In this document: positions 37,930-47,099 of the stretch, piece by piece
Layout: each line of letters opens with the position of its first letter
Position numbering within the stretch: position 1 is the first letter of the stretch
NCBI RefSeq assembly: GCF_024741795.1
Contig: NZ_CP102950.1
Location: forward strand, 558,001 to 622,000
Source: Arthrobacter sp. CJ23
GTDB lineage: Bacteria > Actinomycetota > Actinomycetes > Actinomycetales > Micrococcaceae
Direction: 5' to 3'
DNA length: 64,000 nucleotides
Position numbers and translations under genes: made by a program
The notes under the pieces: generated by a model
The model's database searches: none
What the model was told of the DNA's origin: nothing
The model's input: only the letters and a program-made list of their open reading frames with translations

Positions 37930-38789
37930 AGGGTCGGCCTGGATTCCGGCGCGGGTGCGTTCGCGGGCCCTCCGGCCACGTCGCCCGGGCGGCCCGTGAA
38001 GTCCTTCATGGTCTGGTTGACGCCCAGGAGGTCCATGACGCGGTCGAAGGCGCGGACGGGCAGCATGCGTGCGGGCGGGATGAGGTTGACCAGCGGAGGA
38101 AGGACCAGGCTTTGCCGGCCGCTTTCGATCCCATCCAGGATCTTGACCGCCACCTCCTGCTCCTTGAGGATCGGAAGCAGCCGCGGGAACCGGGTGGTGA
38201 CGCCGTCGAACATCCCCGTATCGATGTAGTAGGGGCACACCACCAGCGTGTTCACGCCCGTCTTGTCGGTCCTCATTTCGGCGCGCAGGGACTCATTGAA
38301 GCCGACGGCGGCGAACTTGCTCGCGGAGTAGTCGGTCTGTTTGGCGACGCCCACCATGCCGGCCGCACTGGCGATGGTGACCACGGTGCCGCTGCCCCGG
38401 CGGGCCATGTCGCCCAGGAAGACCCGGGTGACCCAGTACAGGGCGAGCACGTTGACGTTCATGGTGCGCTCGATGCCCTCGTCGTTTCCTTCGAGCAGAC
38501 GTTGGCCGCTGACCACACCGGCGTTGTTGACCAGGACGTCCACGGGACCGGTCACCGCGGCCGCGGCTTTCACGGCTTCCTTGTCCGCAACGTTCACAGT
38601 GTGTGCCTGGGCGGCTCCGCCTGCTCGGCGGATTTCCTCGCTGACCGCGTTGCCCCGATCGGCGGACAGGTCCCAGATGGTCACCCGGGCGCCCCGCTGT
38701 GCGGCGCCAAGCGCCAGGCGCCGGCCGAGGCCGTTTCCGCCGCCGGTGATGAGGACGTGCGATCCGCTCAGCAGGGTTCCTCGTGCCAT
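37926..38789 (-). CDS. Short-chain dehydrogenase/reductase
   Basis: A 287-residue NAD(P)-dependent oxidoreductase. Cofactor-binding ITGGGNGLGRRLA, NNAGV, then catalytic Ser in VTIASAAGM and YSASK (Tyr and Lys) are all present. The C-terminus is Pro-rich. It is the second gene after the aldehyde dehydrogenase (45-nt gap, same strand), and AAAGGAG precedes its ATG. Its substrate could be an alcohol or ketone that feeds the aldehyde dehydrogenase, but this is inference. Confidence 0.9.
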   Translation of the reverse strand: MARGTLLSGSHVLITGGGNGLGRRLALGAAQRGARVTIWDLSADRGNAVSEEIRRAGGAAQAHTVNVADKEAVKAAAAVTGPVDVLVNNAGVVSGQRLLEGNDEGIERTMNVNVLALYWVTRVFLGDMARRGSGTVVTIASAAGMVGVAKQTDYSASKFAAVGFNESLRAEMRTDKTGVNTLVVCPYYIDTGMFDGVTTRFPRLLPILKEQEVAVKILDGIESGRQSLVLPPLVNLIPPARMLPVRAFDRVMDLLGVNQTMKDFTGRPGDVAGGPANAPAPESRPTL

Positions 38790-38834
38790 GTCAGGTGCTC
38801 CTTTGCAGTGTGGATTCGTGTGGATTCGCCGATT

Positions 38835-40409
38835 TCATGGAAGGCGGCCCAGGATCTTGACGGCCCGGGTCATCAGCTGGGCGTAGCGCTTGTGGCTCAG
38901 CCCGGGGGTCGGTCCCACCGGGATCAGGCGCTGCAGGGCAACGGTCTGGGATTCGGTGTACTTGAGGATGCCTTCGCGGCCGTGGCGCCGGCCTGCCCCC
39001 GAGTCCTTCATCCCGCCCATGGGGGCGTCATGGGAGGCCCAGGCCGCCGCGTAGCCCTCGTTGATGTTGACCGTTCCGGCCTGGAGCCGCCGGGCCACGG
39101 ACGCCCCGTGTTCCGGCGTGGACCACACGCTGGCGTTGAGGCCGAAGTCGGTGTCGTTGGCCAGGGCGATGGCTTCCTCGTCGTCCCGCACCCGGTAGAC
39201 CGCAACCACGGGGCCAAAGGTTTCGGACCGGGCCAGCAGCATGTCTGCCGTGACGCCGCCCAGCACGGTGGGCTCGTAGAACAGGGGCCCCAGCTCGGGG
39301 CGCGGGTGGCCGCCGGTGATGAGCTGCGCCCCCTTGGACAGCGCGTCCTCCACATGGGCGCCCACGGTATCCAGTTGCTGCTGGCTGATGAGCGAGCCCA
39401 TGTCGATTTCCCAGTCACGCCCGGCACCCAGGCGCATCCGCTCCACCTGCTTGATGAACGCGTCCATGAAGCGCTCGTAGACGTCGTCATGGACATAGAG
39501 CCGCTCAATGCTGACGCAGAGCTGCCCGGCGTTGGAGAAGCATGCCTGGACGGCTCCCTCGGCGGTCCGCGCCACGTCTGCATCGGCAAGTACCAGCATC
39601 GGGTTCTTGCCCCCGAGCTCGGCAGAGAATCCGATCAGCCGCTCTGCGCACTGCTTCGCCACCGTCTTCCCGGTGCGGGTGGAACCGGTGAACATCAGGT
39701 AGTCCACGCGGCCGATGAGCGCGGGGCCAAGTGTGGACCCGGTTCCGGTGACAATCTGGAACAGAGCCGGCGGCAGCCCGGCGTCGAGCATTAGCTTGAG
39801 GACACGCAGGGCCGTGAACGGGGTTTGCGAATCCGGTTTGAGCACGACGCCGTTGCCCGCCAGCAGCGCGGGGATCGCGTCTGAAACGGCGAGGGTCAGC
39901 GGGTAGTTCCACGGGCTGATGATCCCGATGACGCCCTTGGGAACCTGGTGTTCAACGGTGCGGGTCAGCAGGGGCATCGCGCCCCGGCGCCGCGACGAGC
40001 GGAGGTGCCGGGCCGCGGTGCGCGCGTAGTAGCTCGCGGTCAGGGCGACGTCCGCGAATTCCTCGTAGGCGCTGATCCGCGCCTTGCCCGTCTCGGCCTG
40101 GACGATATCAAGGATGTCTTCCTGCTGTTCGTGCAGAAGGTCGTGGAAGCGGCGGATCACCCTGCGGCGCCGTTCGATGGGCACGGCCGCCCAGGCCCGT
40201 TGTGCGGCACGGGCTCCCTCCACGGCGCGTTCTGCGTCCTCCGGCGTGCAGAGCGGGACGTCGCCGATATGTGTGCCGTCAAAGGGCGAGGAGGAGGACT
40301 GCTGCGGGCGTCCGTCCTGGCAGCTGACCAGGCTGGAAAGGCCAGCGTAGCTGCCCGGATGGCTTGTTATGGCAGGCGTCCTGGTACCGGCCGGGAGCTG
40401 TTTAGTCAT
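38835..40409 (-). CDS. Aldehyde dehydrogenase, succinate-semialdehyde dehydrogenase-like
   Basis: A 524-residue NAD(P)-dependent enzyme. Catalytic Glu is in AELGGKNPML and Cys in NAGQLCVSIERLY; the cofactor fold shows FTGSTRTGKTVAKQCA. The sequence resembles GabD2-type succinic semialdehyde dehydrogenases of actinobacteria, but substrates in this group are broad. GAGGAG lies just before the ATG. It shares a divergent promoter region with a TetR regulator and probably forms an operon with the SDR gene. Confidence 0.88.
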   Translation of the reverse strand: MTKQLPAGTRTPAITSHPGSYAGLSSLVSCQDGRPQQSSSSPFDGTHIGDVPLCTPEDAERAVEGARAAQRAWAAVPIERRRRVIRRFHDLLHEQQEDILDIVQAETGKARISAYEEFADVALTASYYARTAARHLRSSRRRGAMPLLTRTVEHQVPKGVIGIISPWNYPLTLAVSDAIPALLAGNGVVLKPDSQTPFTALRVLKLMLDAGLPPALFQIVTGTGSTLGPALIGRVDYLMFTGSTRTGKTVAKQCAERLIGFSAELGGKNPMLVLADADVARTAEGAVQACFSNAGQLCVSIERLYVHDDVYERFMDAFIKQVERMRLGAGRDWEIDMGSLISQQQLDTVGAHVEDALSKGAQLITGGHPRPELGPLFYEPTVLGGVTADMLLARSETFGPVVAVYRVRDDEEAIALANDTDFGLNASVWSTPEHGASVARRLQAGTVNINEGYAAAWASHDAPMGGMKDSGAGRRHGREGILKYTESQTVALQRLIPVGPTPGLSHKRYAQLMTRAVKILGRLP

Positions 40410-40422
40410 GTGGCGTTCTCCT

Positions 40423-40442
40423 CATTGAGCATCGGGTCAATG
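40423..40442. promoter_or_regulatory. Inverted repeat, possible TetR operator
   Basis: CATTGA (40423-40428) and TCAATG (40437-40442) with an 8-nt gap lie in the 60-nt region between the divergent aldehyde dehydrogenase and TetR genes. A further TTCAATG half-site follows at 40451. Confidence 0.45.
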
Positions 40443-40469
40443 ACCTGGCGTTCAATGTAGGCTACTCCC

Positions 40470-41051
40470 ATGGGTGGACGCAAGGTGCCGGAGCAAGAAA
40501 GGCGCGAGAGCCTCCTGGCCGCCGCAGCCTCGGTGGCAGTTACGGAAGGACTCGAAGCGGTCACGGCACGGCGGGTCGCCGCGGCCGCCGACGCGTCGTC
40601 GGGCCTGGTGTTCTTCCACTTCGGCTCCAAGGAGGGGCTGCTCCTGGCCTTGCTGGAGAGCATCCTGGGCAGGACCCTTGACGCCGCCGACAAGCCGGAA
40701 CTGGCCACGCTGCCGGCCTGGGACCGGCTCTACGAGATGGTGCGCATGGAAATTGAGGAACTTCCCGAGCAGCGGGGCTTCGTCGAATTGCTCTTCGCCT
40801 ACTACTTCATCCGGCGCGACGAGCTCTTCCGCGACCCCATCGACAAGGCCCTGGGCCTGTACGCCGAGGCCTTCCTCCCGAGCTGCCGGGACGTGGCGGA
40901 GGAAACCGGAACGCACGCCGAGCACATTGCCACCACCGTGTTGTCGCTGATCCAAGGCGCAGCAGTCCAGGTCATCAGGGCACCTGCCTCTTTCGACCCG
41001 GAAAGTATCCTGTCCTCCCTGCGGGCGTTCAAGCCAATCCACAGCAACTAA
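40470..41051 (+). CDS. TetR-family regulator
   Basis: A 193-residue repressor with an N-terminal helix-turn-helix (VTARRVAAAADASSGLVFFHF) and a helical ligand domain. It is divergent from the aldehyde dehydrogenase-SDR operon, which it probably controls together with itself; the inverted repeat at 40423 is a candidate site. The ligand is not known. Confidence 0.88.
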   Translation: MGGRKVPEQERRESLLAAAASVAVTEGLEAVTARRVAAAADASSGLVFFHFGSKEGLLLALLESILGRTLDAADKPELATLPAWDRLYEMVRMEIEELPEQRGFVELLFAYYFIRRDELFRDPIDKALGLYAEAFLPSCRDVAEETGTHAEHIATTVLSLIQGAAVQVIRAPASFDPESILSSLRAFKPIHSN

Positions 41052-41086
41052 GCGTCAACACTAAAGCGTCCGGGCTGACGCGCTGC

Positions 41087-42295
41087 CTACGCGGCAGTGA
41101 TCCGAAGCGGCAGCGAACGCCAGCCGCGCAGCGTGTTGTGCAGGTACGGCACGGGTTCGCCCAGCGGTTCGATGCTCTTGACCCGCTTGGCCAGCGCCGT
41201 GAAGAGGACGTCCATCTCGAGGCGGGAGATCGGCTGGCCCACGCACTGGTGGATGCCCATGCCGAAGGCCAGGTGCCCACCGGCGTTCCGGCTGATCACG
41301 TACTGGTCCGCGGTTTCGCCCCAGTGCCGGGCGTCCCGGTTGGCCGAGCCCATGAAGAGCAGCACCTTGGTGCCTGCGGGCAGCGGGATGCCGCGGAACA
41401 CGGTGTCCGAACCCGTGGTCCGGAAGAAGGACTGGAACGGGGATTCGTAGCGCAGGGCCTCGTCGATGGCGAACTTCGCCAGGCGGGGGTTGGCGTGCAG
41501 CTCGGCCCACTGCTCCGGGTGGGCCGCCAGGGCCTGGAGCGTGTTGCCGATGGAAAACACCGTGGTGTCCAGGCCTGCGGAAAGCATGGCCCGCACCAGG
41601 AGTGCCGCCTGCCCGGCCGTGATCTCGCCGCGGTCAGCGAACTCCCAGATCTGCGCCCCCATGCCGTCCGGCGAGAGGTTCTCGCGCGCGCAGTTGTTCA
41701 TGACCCACTGGTGCGTTCCCGCGCCCTTCTCGAAGAACTCCTTGGAGCGCTCGTCGTCCGGGCCGAACGCACTGAAGTTCATGGCGCCGTGGGGGAGCAG
41801 ATTCGCTTCGCGCCCCTCGCGGGGGATCCCGACGGCGTCTCCGAAGACCCGGATGGGGAACAGCTCGGCAAGGTCCGTGACGCCGTCGAACGTTCCCCGC
41901 GCGATCAGCGCGTCCACCAGCTCATCGGCAAAGAGCTCGAAGGCGGTCCGCAGGGAGCGGACGCCACGGGGCGAAATGACGGAGGCCATGGCGTTGCGCA
42001 TGGGGCCGTGCACGGGAGGGTCGGATTCCAGGATGCCCTGGGGGCGCCAGGCGGGTTCGCGGTGCAGGTTCTTGGGCCCCACGCCGGCGCCGGAAATGAA
42101 GGTCCGGTAGTCGTCCAGGATCTCCTTGCATTCCTCGAAGCCGGCGAACGCCAGCACTTGGTACTTCTCAAGCCACACGGCCGGCCCGGCCTCGCGCATC
42201 CGCTGGAACAGGGGGTACGGGTTCCGCAGGTTCTCGTCGGAGTAGGGATCATCCGTCATCACCGGGATGGTCTGCGGGGGCATGGCCACTGACAT
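41087..42295 (-). CDS. Cytochrome P450, CYP199A-like
   Basis: A 402-residue haem monooxygenase. It has the I-helix LLVRAMLSAGLDTTVFS, the ExxR motif in DEALRYESP and the haem loop FGMGIHQCVGQ with the thiolate Cys351. The wording ILESDPPVHGPMR, SPFQSFFRTTGSD, LLFMGSANRD and NTLRGWRSLPL closely follows CYP199A enzymes as I recall them, which oxidise or O-demethylate para-substituted benzoates and cinnamates. ATG at 42295 has a GAGG 7 nt upstream and is preferred over 42313. It is divergent from the IclR-lyase-reductase operon, whose reductase is the likely electron donor. Confidence 0.9.
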   Translation of the reverse strand: MSVAMPPQTIPVMTDDPYSDENLRNPYPLFQRMREAGPAVWLEKYQVLAFAGFEECKEILDDYRTFISGAGVGPKNLHREPAWRPQGILESDPPVHGPMRNAMASVISPRGVRSLRTAFELFADELVDALIARGTFDGVTDLAELFPIRVFGDAVGIPREGREANLLPHGAMNFSAFGPDDERSKEFFEKGAGTHQWVMNNCARENLSPDGMGAQIWEFADRGEITAGQAALLVRAMLSAGLDTTVFSIGNTLQALAAHPEQWAELHANPRLAKFAIDEALRYESPFQSFFRTTGSDTVFRGIPLPAGTKVLLFMGSANRDARHWGETADQYVISRNAGGHLAFGMGIHQCVGQPISRLEMDVLFTALAKRVKSIEPLGEPVPYLHNTLRGWRSLPLRITAA

Positions 42296-42386
42296 CTGGG
42301 ACCTCGTTAGCATCGATGGCGGGGCTGCCGCTCAGCGGATTCTTGGCATCAACGTACCGGTCACAATGGGCAGCCGATAAACGCAG

Positions 42387-42403
42387 TTCTCACCCAGTGA
42401 GAA
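42387..42403. promoter_or_regulatory. Palindrome between P450 and IclR genes, likely IclR operator
   Basis: TTCTCAC (42387-42393) and GTGAGAA (42397-42403) form a perfect inverted repeat with a 3-nt centre. It is in the middle of the divergent promoter region, and its size fits IclR-family sites. Confidence 0.6.
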
Positions 42404-42477
42404 TAGGGTTTGTCGCAATGGCCCGGCGCCCTGCACGATCGATCAACAGCCGGGAACGCACAGAAAGGGGCAGGCAC

Positions 42478-43269
42478 ATGGCAGGAACAACATCCTTCGA
42501 GCGGGGTCTCATGATCCTGTCCGAAATCGCCGACGGCGGTGACACCACCGTGGAGAGCGTGGCCCTGAAGCTGGGCATCCCCGTCAGCACCACCTATCGC
42601 TACTTCCGGCAGCTCCGCGAGCACGGCTTCGTTCAGGAGGATGCCGGGAGTTACCGGCCCGGGCACGCGCTGCTGGCGTTGTCCGGCAGGCACCTCACGC
42701 AGAGCCACCTCGCTGAAGTTGGCACGGCTGTGCTGAAAAGCATTGTGGATGCCGTGGGGGAGACCGCGGTGATGGTCATCCGGGTGGGGACGCAGGCGAT
42801 GTGCCTGCGCCGCGCCGAGCCGGACAAGGGCTTCAAATACACCTTCGCCGTCAACGAGCTCCTGCCCCTGACCGCGGGAGCAGGCCCGCGGACGCTGCTC
42901 GCCTGGGCGCCCGCCGACGTCGTGCGTCAAGTGCTCGACGGCGAGCTTCCGCGCTTTACGGACAACTCGCCGTCGGCGGAGCAGATCCTGGCCACGCTGT
43001 CCCAGATCCGGGCCAACGGCTGGGTGGTCTCGCGCGGCGAGCTCGATCCCGGCGCGGTCTCGGTGGCTGTTCCGGTGATCTTCGACGGCGAGGCCGTCTG
43101 TGCCATTAACGTTGCCGGACCGGAGAGCCGCTGCGGCTCGCGGGCCTGGCTCACTTCGACGGTGAAAACCATGAACGAGGCAGCGGAGAACCTGGCGGCG
43201 TCGCTGGGTTCCCTCGCCAGCCAAAGAACAACACGGGAGGCAAGCGATGACGCTCGACACTCTGCTTGA
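42478..43269 (+). CDS. IclR-family regulator of the lyase/P450 cluster
   Basis: A 263-residue regulator. The N-terminal winged helix has LMILSEIADGGDTTVESVALKLGIPVSTTYRYF; the C-terminal ligand domain has the IclR core RVGTQAMCLRRAE, AGAGPRTLLAWAP and VAVPVIFDGEAVCAINVAGP. The frame is open upstream, but ATG at 42478 has AAAGGGG and matches the family start. It overlaps the lyase gene by 23 nt, so it is probably made from the same transcript. Aromatic or related acids are common ligands of this family. Confidence 0.9.
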   Translation: MAGTTSFERGLMILSEIADGGDTTVESVALKLGIPVSTTYRYFRQLREHGFVQEDAGSYRPGHALLALSGRHLTQSHLAEVGTAVLKSIVDAVGETAVMVIRVGTQAMCLRRAEPDKGFKYTFAVNELLPLTAGAGPRTLLAWAPADVVRQVLDGELPRFTDNSPSAEQILATLSQIRANGWVVSRGELDPGAVSVAVPVIFDGEAVCAINVAGPESRCGSRAWLTSTVKTMNEAAENLAASLGSLASQRTTREASDDARHSA

Positions 43270-44959
43270 GACAGACGCGGTGGTCCTGGGGATCCACCGG
43301 GCAACGTTGGAGGAGCTGGTGCAGGTGGCCAGGCACCGCAGGCCCGTGGCGGTGGACGAGGCCGCCCTGGCCCGGATGAAGCCCAGCGAGGACTGGCTCA
43401 AGGGCGTCATGGATGACATGAAGGCCGGCAAGGACACGGCGCCGATCTACAGCATCAACACCGGTTTCGGCTCGCTCGCCGGCCGCAGGGCCTTCGACGA
43501 ACCGTCCGATGCCGCCGAGCTTTCGCGCCGCCTGGTGCTCTCCAATGCCGCCGGCGTGGGCCGCTACGTGGACGAGGAAGTTGTCCGGGCCACCATGTTC
43601 ATCCGCATCGTCAGCCTCACCCAGGGCTACTCAGGGGTGCGGGCGGACATCGTGAAGACCCTGGCCGAGATGCTCAACCGCGGCGTCTACCCGGCCATTC
43701 CGGAATACGGTTCGCTCGGCGCCTCCGGGGACCTCATCCCGCTGGCCCACGTGGCCATCGTGATGTCCCGCTCGCACACCGGCGAGGACGTTGAACTGGA
43801 TTCCGGCGAGGCCTTCGTGGACGGTGCCGTGGTCTCCGGGTTCGCGGCCATGGCCCACGCGGGCATCGAGCGCCTCCCGCTCGGCGCCAAGGACGGCCTG
43901 GCCCTCCTCAACGGCACATCGTTCTCCTGCGCCCAGGCCGCCTTGGCCCTGTATGACGCCCAGAACCTGCTGGAAACGGCGCAGATCACCGCGGCCATGA
44001 GCATCGAGGCCCTGATGGGCTTCGGCGATGCGTTCATCGACGAGCTCCACCAGGCCCGCGGCCAGCGCGGCCAGATCGAGGTGGCCGCACGGCTCCGCGA
44101 GCTGCTCTCCGGCAGCGGCTTCGTGGACGGCGACGCGGACCACGACCCCGTCCGGCAGCCCCCGCAGGACGCATATTCGCTGCGCTGCATCCCGCAGGTC
44201 TTCGGCCCGGTCAAGGACACCTTGGAGTTCGCGGCCGGCATCATCGACAACGAGATCAACGCTGCGACCGACAACCCGCTGATCTTCCCCACGCTGCCCG
44301 CCAGCCGCACCCTGAAGGCCGTCTCCGGCGGCAACTTCCACGCCGAATACGTGGCCTTCGCGGCCGACTTCATCTCGATTGTGGTCACCGAAATCGGCAA
44401 CATCACCGAACGCCGGCTCTTCCGGCTCGACGACGGCACCCTGAACCGCGGCCTGCCGGACATGCTGGTGGCCAGCGAACAGATCGGCATGGATTGCGGC
44501 TACATGCTGCCCCAGTACCTCGCCGCCGCCCTGGTCTCCGACTGCAAGACCCTGGCGCACCCGGACAGCGTGGACTCCATCCCCACCTGCGCCAACCAGG
44601 AGGACCACGTGTCCATGGCCAACAACGCCGGGCGGCACACCCGCCAGATCGTAGCCAACATCGAATCCGTGGTGGCCATCGAGCTGCTCATGGCGGCCCA
44701 GGCACTGGAGCTGCGGATGCGGATGCCGGCTCCGGCGGGCGCTGAACAGGGAACCAAACCCGGCGCCGCCAGCCTCGCCGCCCTGGCCTACCTGCGCTCC
44801 ACCGCGTCCGCCGACGGCCGCCCCATCGACCACCTCACGGAGGACGTGGTGATGTACCCGCGCCTGCGCAAGGCCGGCGAACTTGTCCATGACGGTTCCG
44901 TGGTGGCCGCCGTGAACGCCGCGATACGCGGAGGCGGCCATGACGCTGCAGACCGCTGA
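43247..44959 (+). CDS. Histidine ammonia-lyase-like enzyme (MIO family) with changed specificity residue
   Basis: A 570-residue MIO-type lyase, which removes the amino group from an amino acid to leave an acrylate. The cofactor triad Ala159-Ser160-Gly161 (GSLGASGDL) is present. HAL active-site residues are mostly kept: Tyr68 (YSINTGFG), Asn222 (LLNGTSF), Gln307-Tyr310-Arg313 (QDAYSLR), Phe364 (GNFHAE) and Glu452 (QEDHVS). The specificity pair is Ser99-Asn100 (LVLSNAAGVG) instead of Ser-His in histidine lyases or His-Leu/Phe-Leu in tyrosine and phenylalanine lyases. About 60 residues longer than typical HutH. No hutU, hutI or hutG is nearby. Substrate is therefore open. Confidence 0.85.
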   Translation: MTLDTLLETDAVVLGIHRATLEELVQVARHRRPVAVDEAALARMKPSEDWLKGVMDDMKAGKDTAPIYSINTGFGSLAGRRAFDEPSDAAELSRRLVLSNAAGVGRYVDEEVVRATMFIRIVSLTQGYSGVRADIVKTLAEMLNRGVYPAIPEYGSLGASGDLIPLAHVAIVMSRSHTGEDVELDSGEAFVDGAVVSGFAAMAHAGIERLPLGAKDGLALLNGTSFSCAQAALALYDAQNLLETAQITAAMSIEALMGFGDAFIDELHQARGQRGQIEVAARLRELLSGSGFVDGDADHDPVRQPPQDAYSLRCIPQVFGPVKDTLEFAAGIIDNEINAATDNPLIFPTLPASRTLKAVSGGNFHAEYVAFAADFISIVVTEIGNITERRLFRLDDGTLNRGLPDMLVASEQIGMDCGYMLPQYLAAALVSDCKTLAHPDSVDSIPTCANQEDHVSMANNAGRHTRQIVANIESVVAIELLMAAQALELRMRMPAPAGAEQGTKPGAASLAALAYLRSTASADGRPIDHLTEDVVMYPRLRKAGELVHDGSVVAAVNAAIRGGGHDAADR

Positions 44960-45983
44960 TTCGGCCGTCCGCGCGGCTCCCCTGAAGGGGTTCACGCGCC
45001 TCACGGTGGGCGCCATCCGCCGCGAAGCCGACGCCGTCGTCTCCCTGCTGCTGAGCGACCCCGACGGTGGTGCGCTGCCGGTCTGGGAGCCCGGGGCGCA
45101 CGTGGATGTCCTGTTCGCCAACGGCATCCTGCGGCAGTACTCGCTCTGCTCGGATCCGGCCGAGCGGACCGCCTGGCGCGTGGCCGTGCTGCGCGAGCAG
45201 GCCAGCCGCGGCGGTTCCAGCTACGTCCATGAGGTCCTGCGGGCCGGCGACACGGTGGAGGTCCGCGGACCGAAGGACAACTTCCGAGGCACGGCTGGTG
45301 CAGGGGAGAAGGTGTTCATCGCCGGCGGCATCGGCATCACCCCGCTGCTGCCGATGATCCGAGAAGCCAACGCGGCCGGGGAGCCCTGGAGGCTGCTGTA
45401 CCTGGGCGCCGGCGTGCGCTCCATGGCCTTCCTCGAGGAGCTCGCCGCCCTGGATCCTGCCGGCGAGAAGGTCCGCGTCCATGCCAAGGACCAGCACGGC
45501 GGCCTGGAGTTGGCGGACTACCTCGCCGCCGTTGCCGCGGACGCCACGGTACATGCCTGCGGGCCGTCCCGGCTCCTGGCAGAGCTCCGTGCGGCCCACG
45601 CCGCGGGCACCTTGCCGCACCTGAGGTTCGAGGACTTCGGCGCCGAGGATTCGGACGTTTCCGCTGCGGACGCCGATGCCGGCGCTCCCGACGGCGGTCC
45701 TGCTGTGGGCCCGGATGACTCGCCTTTTGTGGTGGAAACTGCGGATGGACTGGAAATAGACGTGGCGGCCGGTGAGACAATTCTGGACGCCCTGCAAAGA
45801 GCAGGCGTTCCGGCCTTGAATTCCTGCCGGAAAGGCACCTGCGGCACGTGCGAAACCGTGGTCCTGGAAGGGATTCCGGACCACCGCGATGACATTCTGG
45901 GCGACGAGGAGCGTGCATTGAACGAAACAATGATGATTTGCGTTTCCCGCTGCCACGGGGAAAGGCTCGTGCTCGACATCTAG
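44940..45983 (+). CDS. Phthalate dioxygenase reductase-type oxidoreductase, likely P450 redox partner
   Basis: A 347-residue electron carrier. The N-terminal flavin domain has LRQYSLCSDP, the NAD domain FIAGGIGITPLLPM and HACGPSRLLAEL, then an acidic linker (about 220-255) and a plant-type [2Fe-2S] domain with Cys in NSCRKGTCGTC and a fourth Cys in MMICVSRC. This order (flavin, NAD, iron-sulfur) is that of phthalate dioxygenase and vanillate demethylase reductases. It overlaps the lyase gene by 20 nt. With no oxygenase of the Rieske type nearby, the divergent P450 is the natural partner. Confidence 0.9.
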   Translation: MTLQTADSAVRAAPLKGFTRLTVGAIRREADAVVSLLLSDPDGGALPVWEPGAHVDVLFANGILRQYSLCSDPAERTAWRVAVLREQASRGGSSYVHEVLRAGDTVEVRGPKDNFRGTAGAGEKVFIAGGIGITPLLPMIREANAAGEPWRLLYLGAGVRSMAFLEELAALDPAGEKVRVHAKDQHGGLELADYLAAVAADATVHACGPSRLLAELRAAHAAGTLPHLRFEDFGAEDSDVSAADADAGAPDGGPAVGPDDSPFVVETADGLEIDVAAGETILDALQRAGVPALNSCRKGTCGTCETVVLEGIPDHRDDILGDEERALNETMMICVSRCHGERLVLDI

Positions 45984-46147
45984 GCGGTACCCAGCCGAGG
46001 ACCCTGACGGCGGCACCCCTGCCTGCGCACCCGAAATTATCCAATTTTCCGGGTGCAGTTCACCCCATTGCGGCCTAAATTCTGCTTGTATTGTATGTAC
46101 TGGGGGTCCCACGGGAGACGCCGTCTCCTACAGACCCGAAGGCAGCA

Positions 46148-47080
46148 ATGGAGCTCATCGAGGCCGAGCATCCTCGGCCAGGACATATCCTCCTGCACGT
46201 CAGCGACTCCCATCTACTGGACGGTGAGGACCCCCTCTACGGAGCGGTGGACAGCGAAGCCCATCTCAGGCAGCTTTTCGCGGAAGTGCATGCATCCAAG
46301 GTCCGGCCGGAGGCTGTCATCTTCACTGGAGACCTTGCAGATAAGGGCGAACCGGGCGCCTACGCCAAGCTCCGGCAGATCGTGGAACCGGCCTGCAGCG
46401 CCCTCGGCGCGCAGGTGATCTGGGCCATGGGCAACCACGATGACCGCGCCAACTTCCGCGCCGGGCTCTTCGACCAGGCCGGCAACAATGCCCCCGTGGA
46501 CCACAGCTACTTCATCAACGGGCTGCGCATCATCACCCTGGACACTTCGGTTCCCGGCTTCCACCACGGCGAACTCAGCCAGGGCCAGCTGGACTGGCTC
46601 GCCGCTGAACTGGCCACGCCGGCACCGGACGGCACCATCCTCGCGCTCCACCACCCGCCGGTGCCCAGCGTGCTGGACCTCGCTGTCCTGGTGGAGCTGC
46701 GCGGCCAGGCCGCGCTGGCCGCCGTCGTGCGCAACAGCGATGTGCGCACCATCCTGGCCGGCCACCTGCACTATTCGACCACGGCGATGTTCGCCGGCAT
46801 CCCCGTATCCGTGGCGTCGGCCACCTGCTACACCCAGGACCTCAACGTTCCGCAGGGCGGCACGCGGGGCCGGGACGGCGCCCAGGCGTTCAACCTGGTC
46901 CACGTGTACGAGCACACAATCGTGCACTCCGTGGTGCCGCTGGGCAAATCGCCCACCGTGGGCGAATATGTCAGCCCTGAAGGCACCCGGCGCCGGCTGG
47001 CCGAGGCAGGGATCCGGATTCCGCACCGCCCGAGCCATGAACGCGCCGCCACCAAGCGCCCGGAGCTGACCGGGAGCTGA
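46148..47080 (+). CDS. cpdA: Metallophosphoesterase, 3',5'-cAMP phosphodiesterase-like
   Basis: A 310-residue cytosolic enzyme with all blocks of the metallophosphoesterase fold: [33 protein letters not shown] and AGHLHYST. The spacing resembles CpdA/Icc cAMP phosphodiesterases, but related members act on other phosphodiesters. An ATG at 46148, with GAAGG upstream, is preferred over a TTG at 46091. Confidence 0.82.
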   Translation: MELIEAEHPRPGHILLHVSDSHLLDGEDPLYGAVDSEAHLRQLFAEVHASKVRPEAVIFTGDLADKGEPGAYAKLRQIVEPACSALGAQVIWAMGNHDDRANFRAGLFDQAGNNAPVDHSYFINGLRIITLDTSVPGFHHGELSQGQLDWLAAELATPAPDGTILALHHPPVPSVLDLAVLVELRGQAALAAVVRNSDVRTILAGHLHYSTTAMFAGIPVSVASATCYTQDLNVPQGGTRGRDGAQAFNLVHVYEHTIVHSVVPLGKSPTVGEYVSPEGTRRRLAEAGIRIPHRPSHERAATKRPELTGS

Positions 47081-47099
47081 GCCGGGGAAACCGCCGGCG

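Noticed and set aside
43247..44959. Plain annotation as hutH of a histidine-use operon
   Set aside because: No other hut gene is nearby, the partners are a P450 and its reductase, and the His-contact residue is changed.
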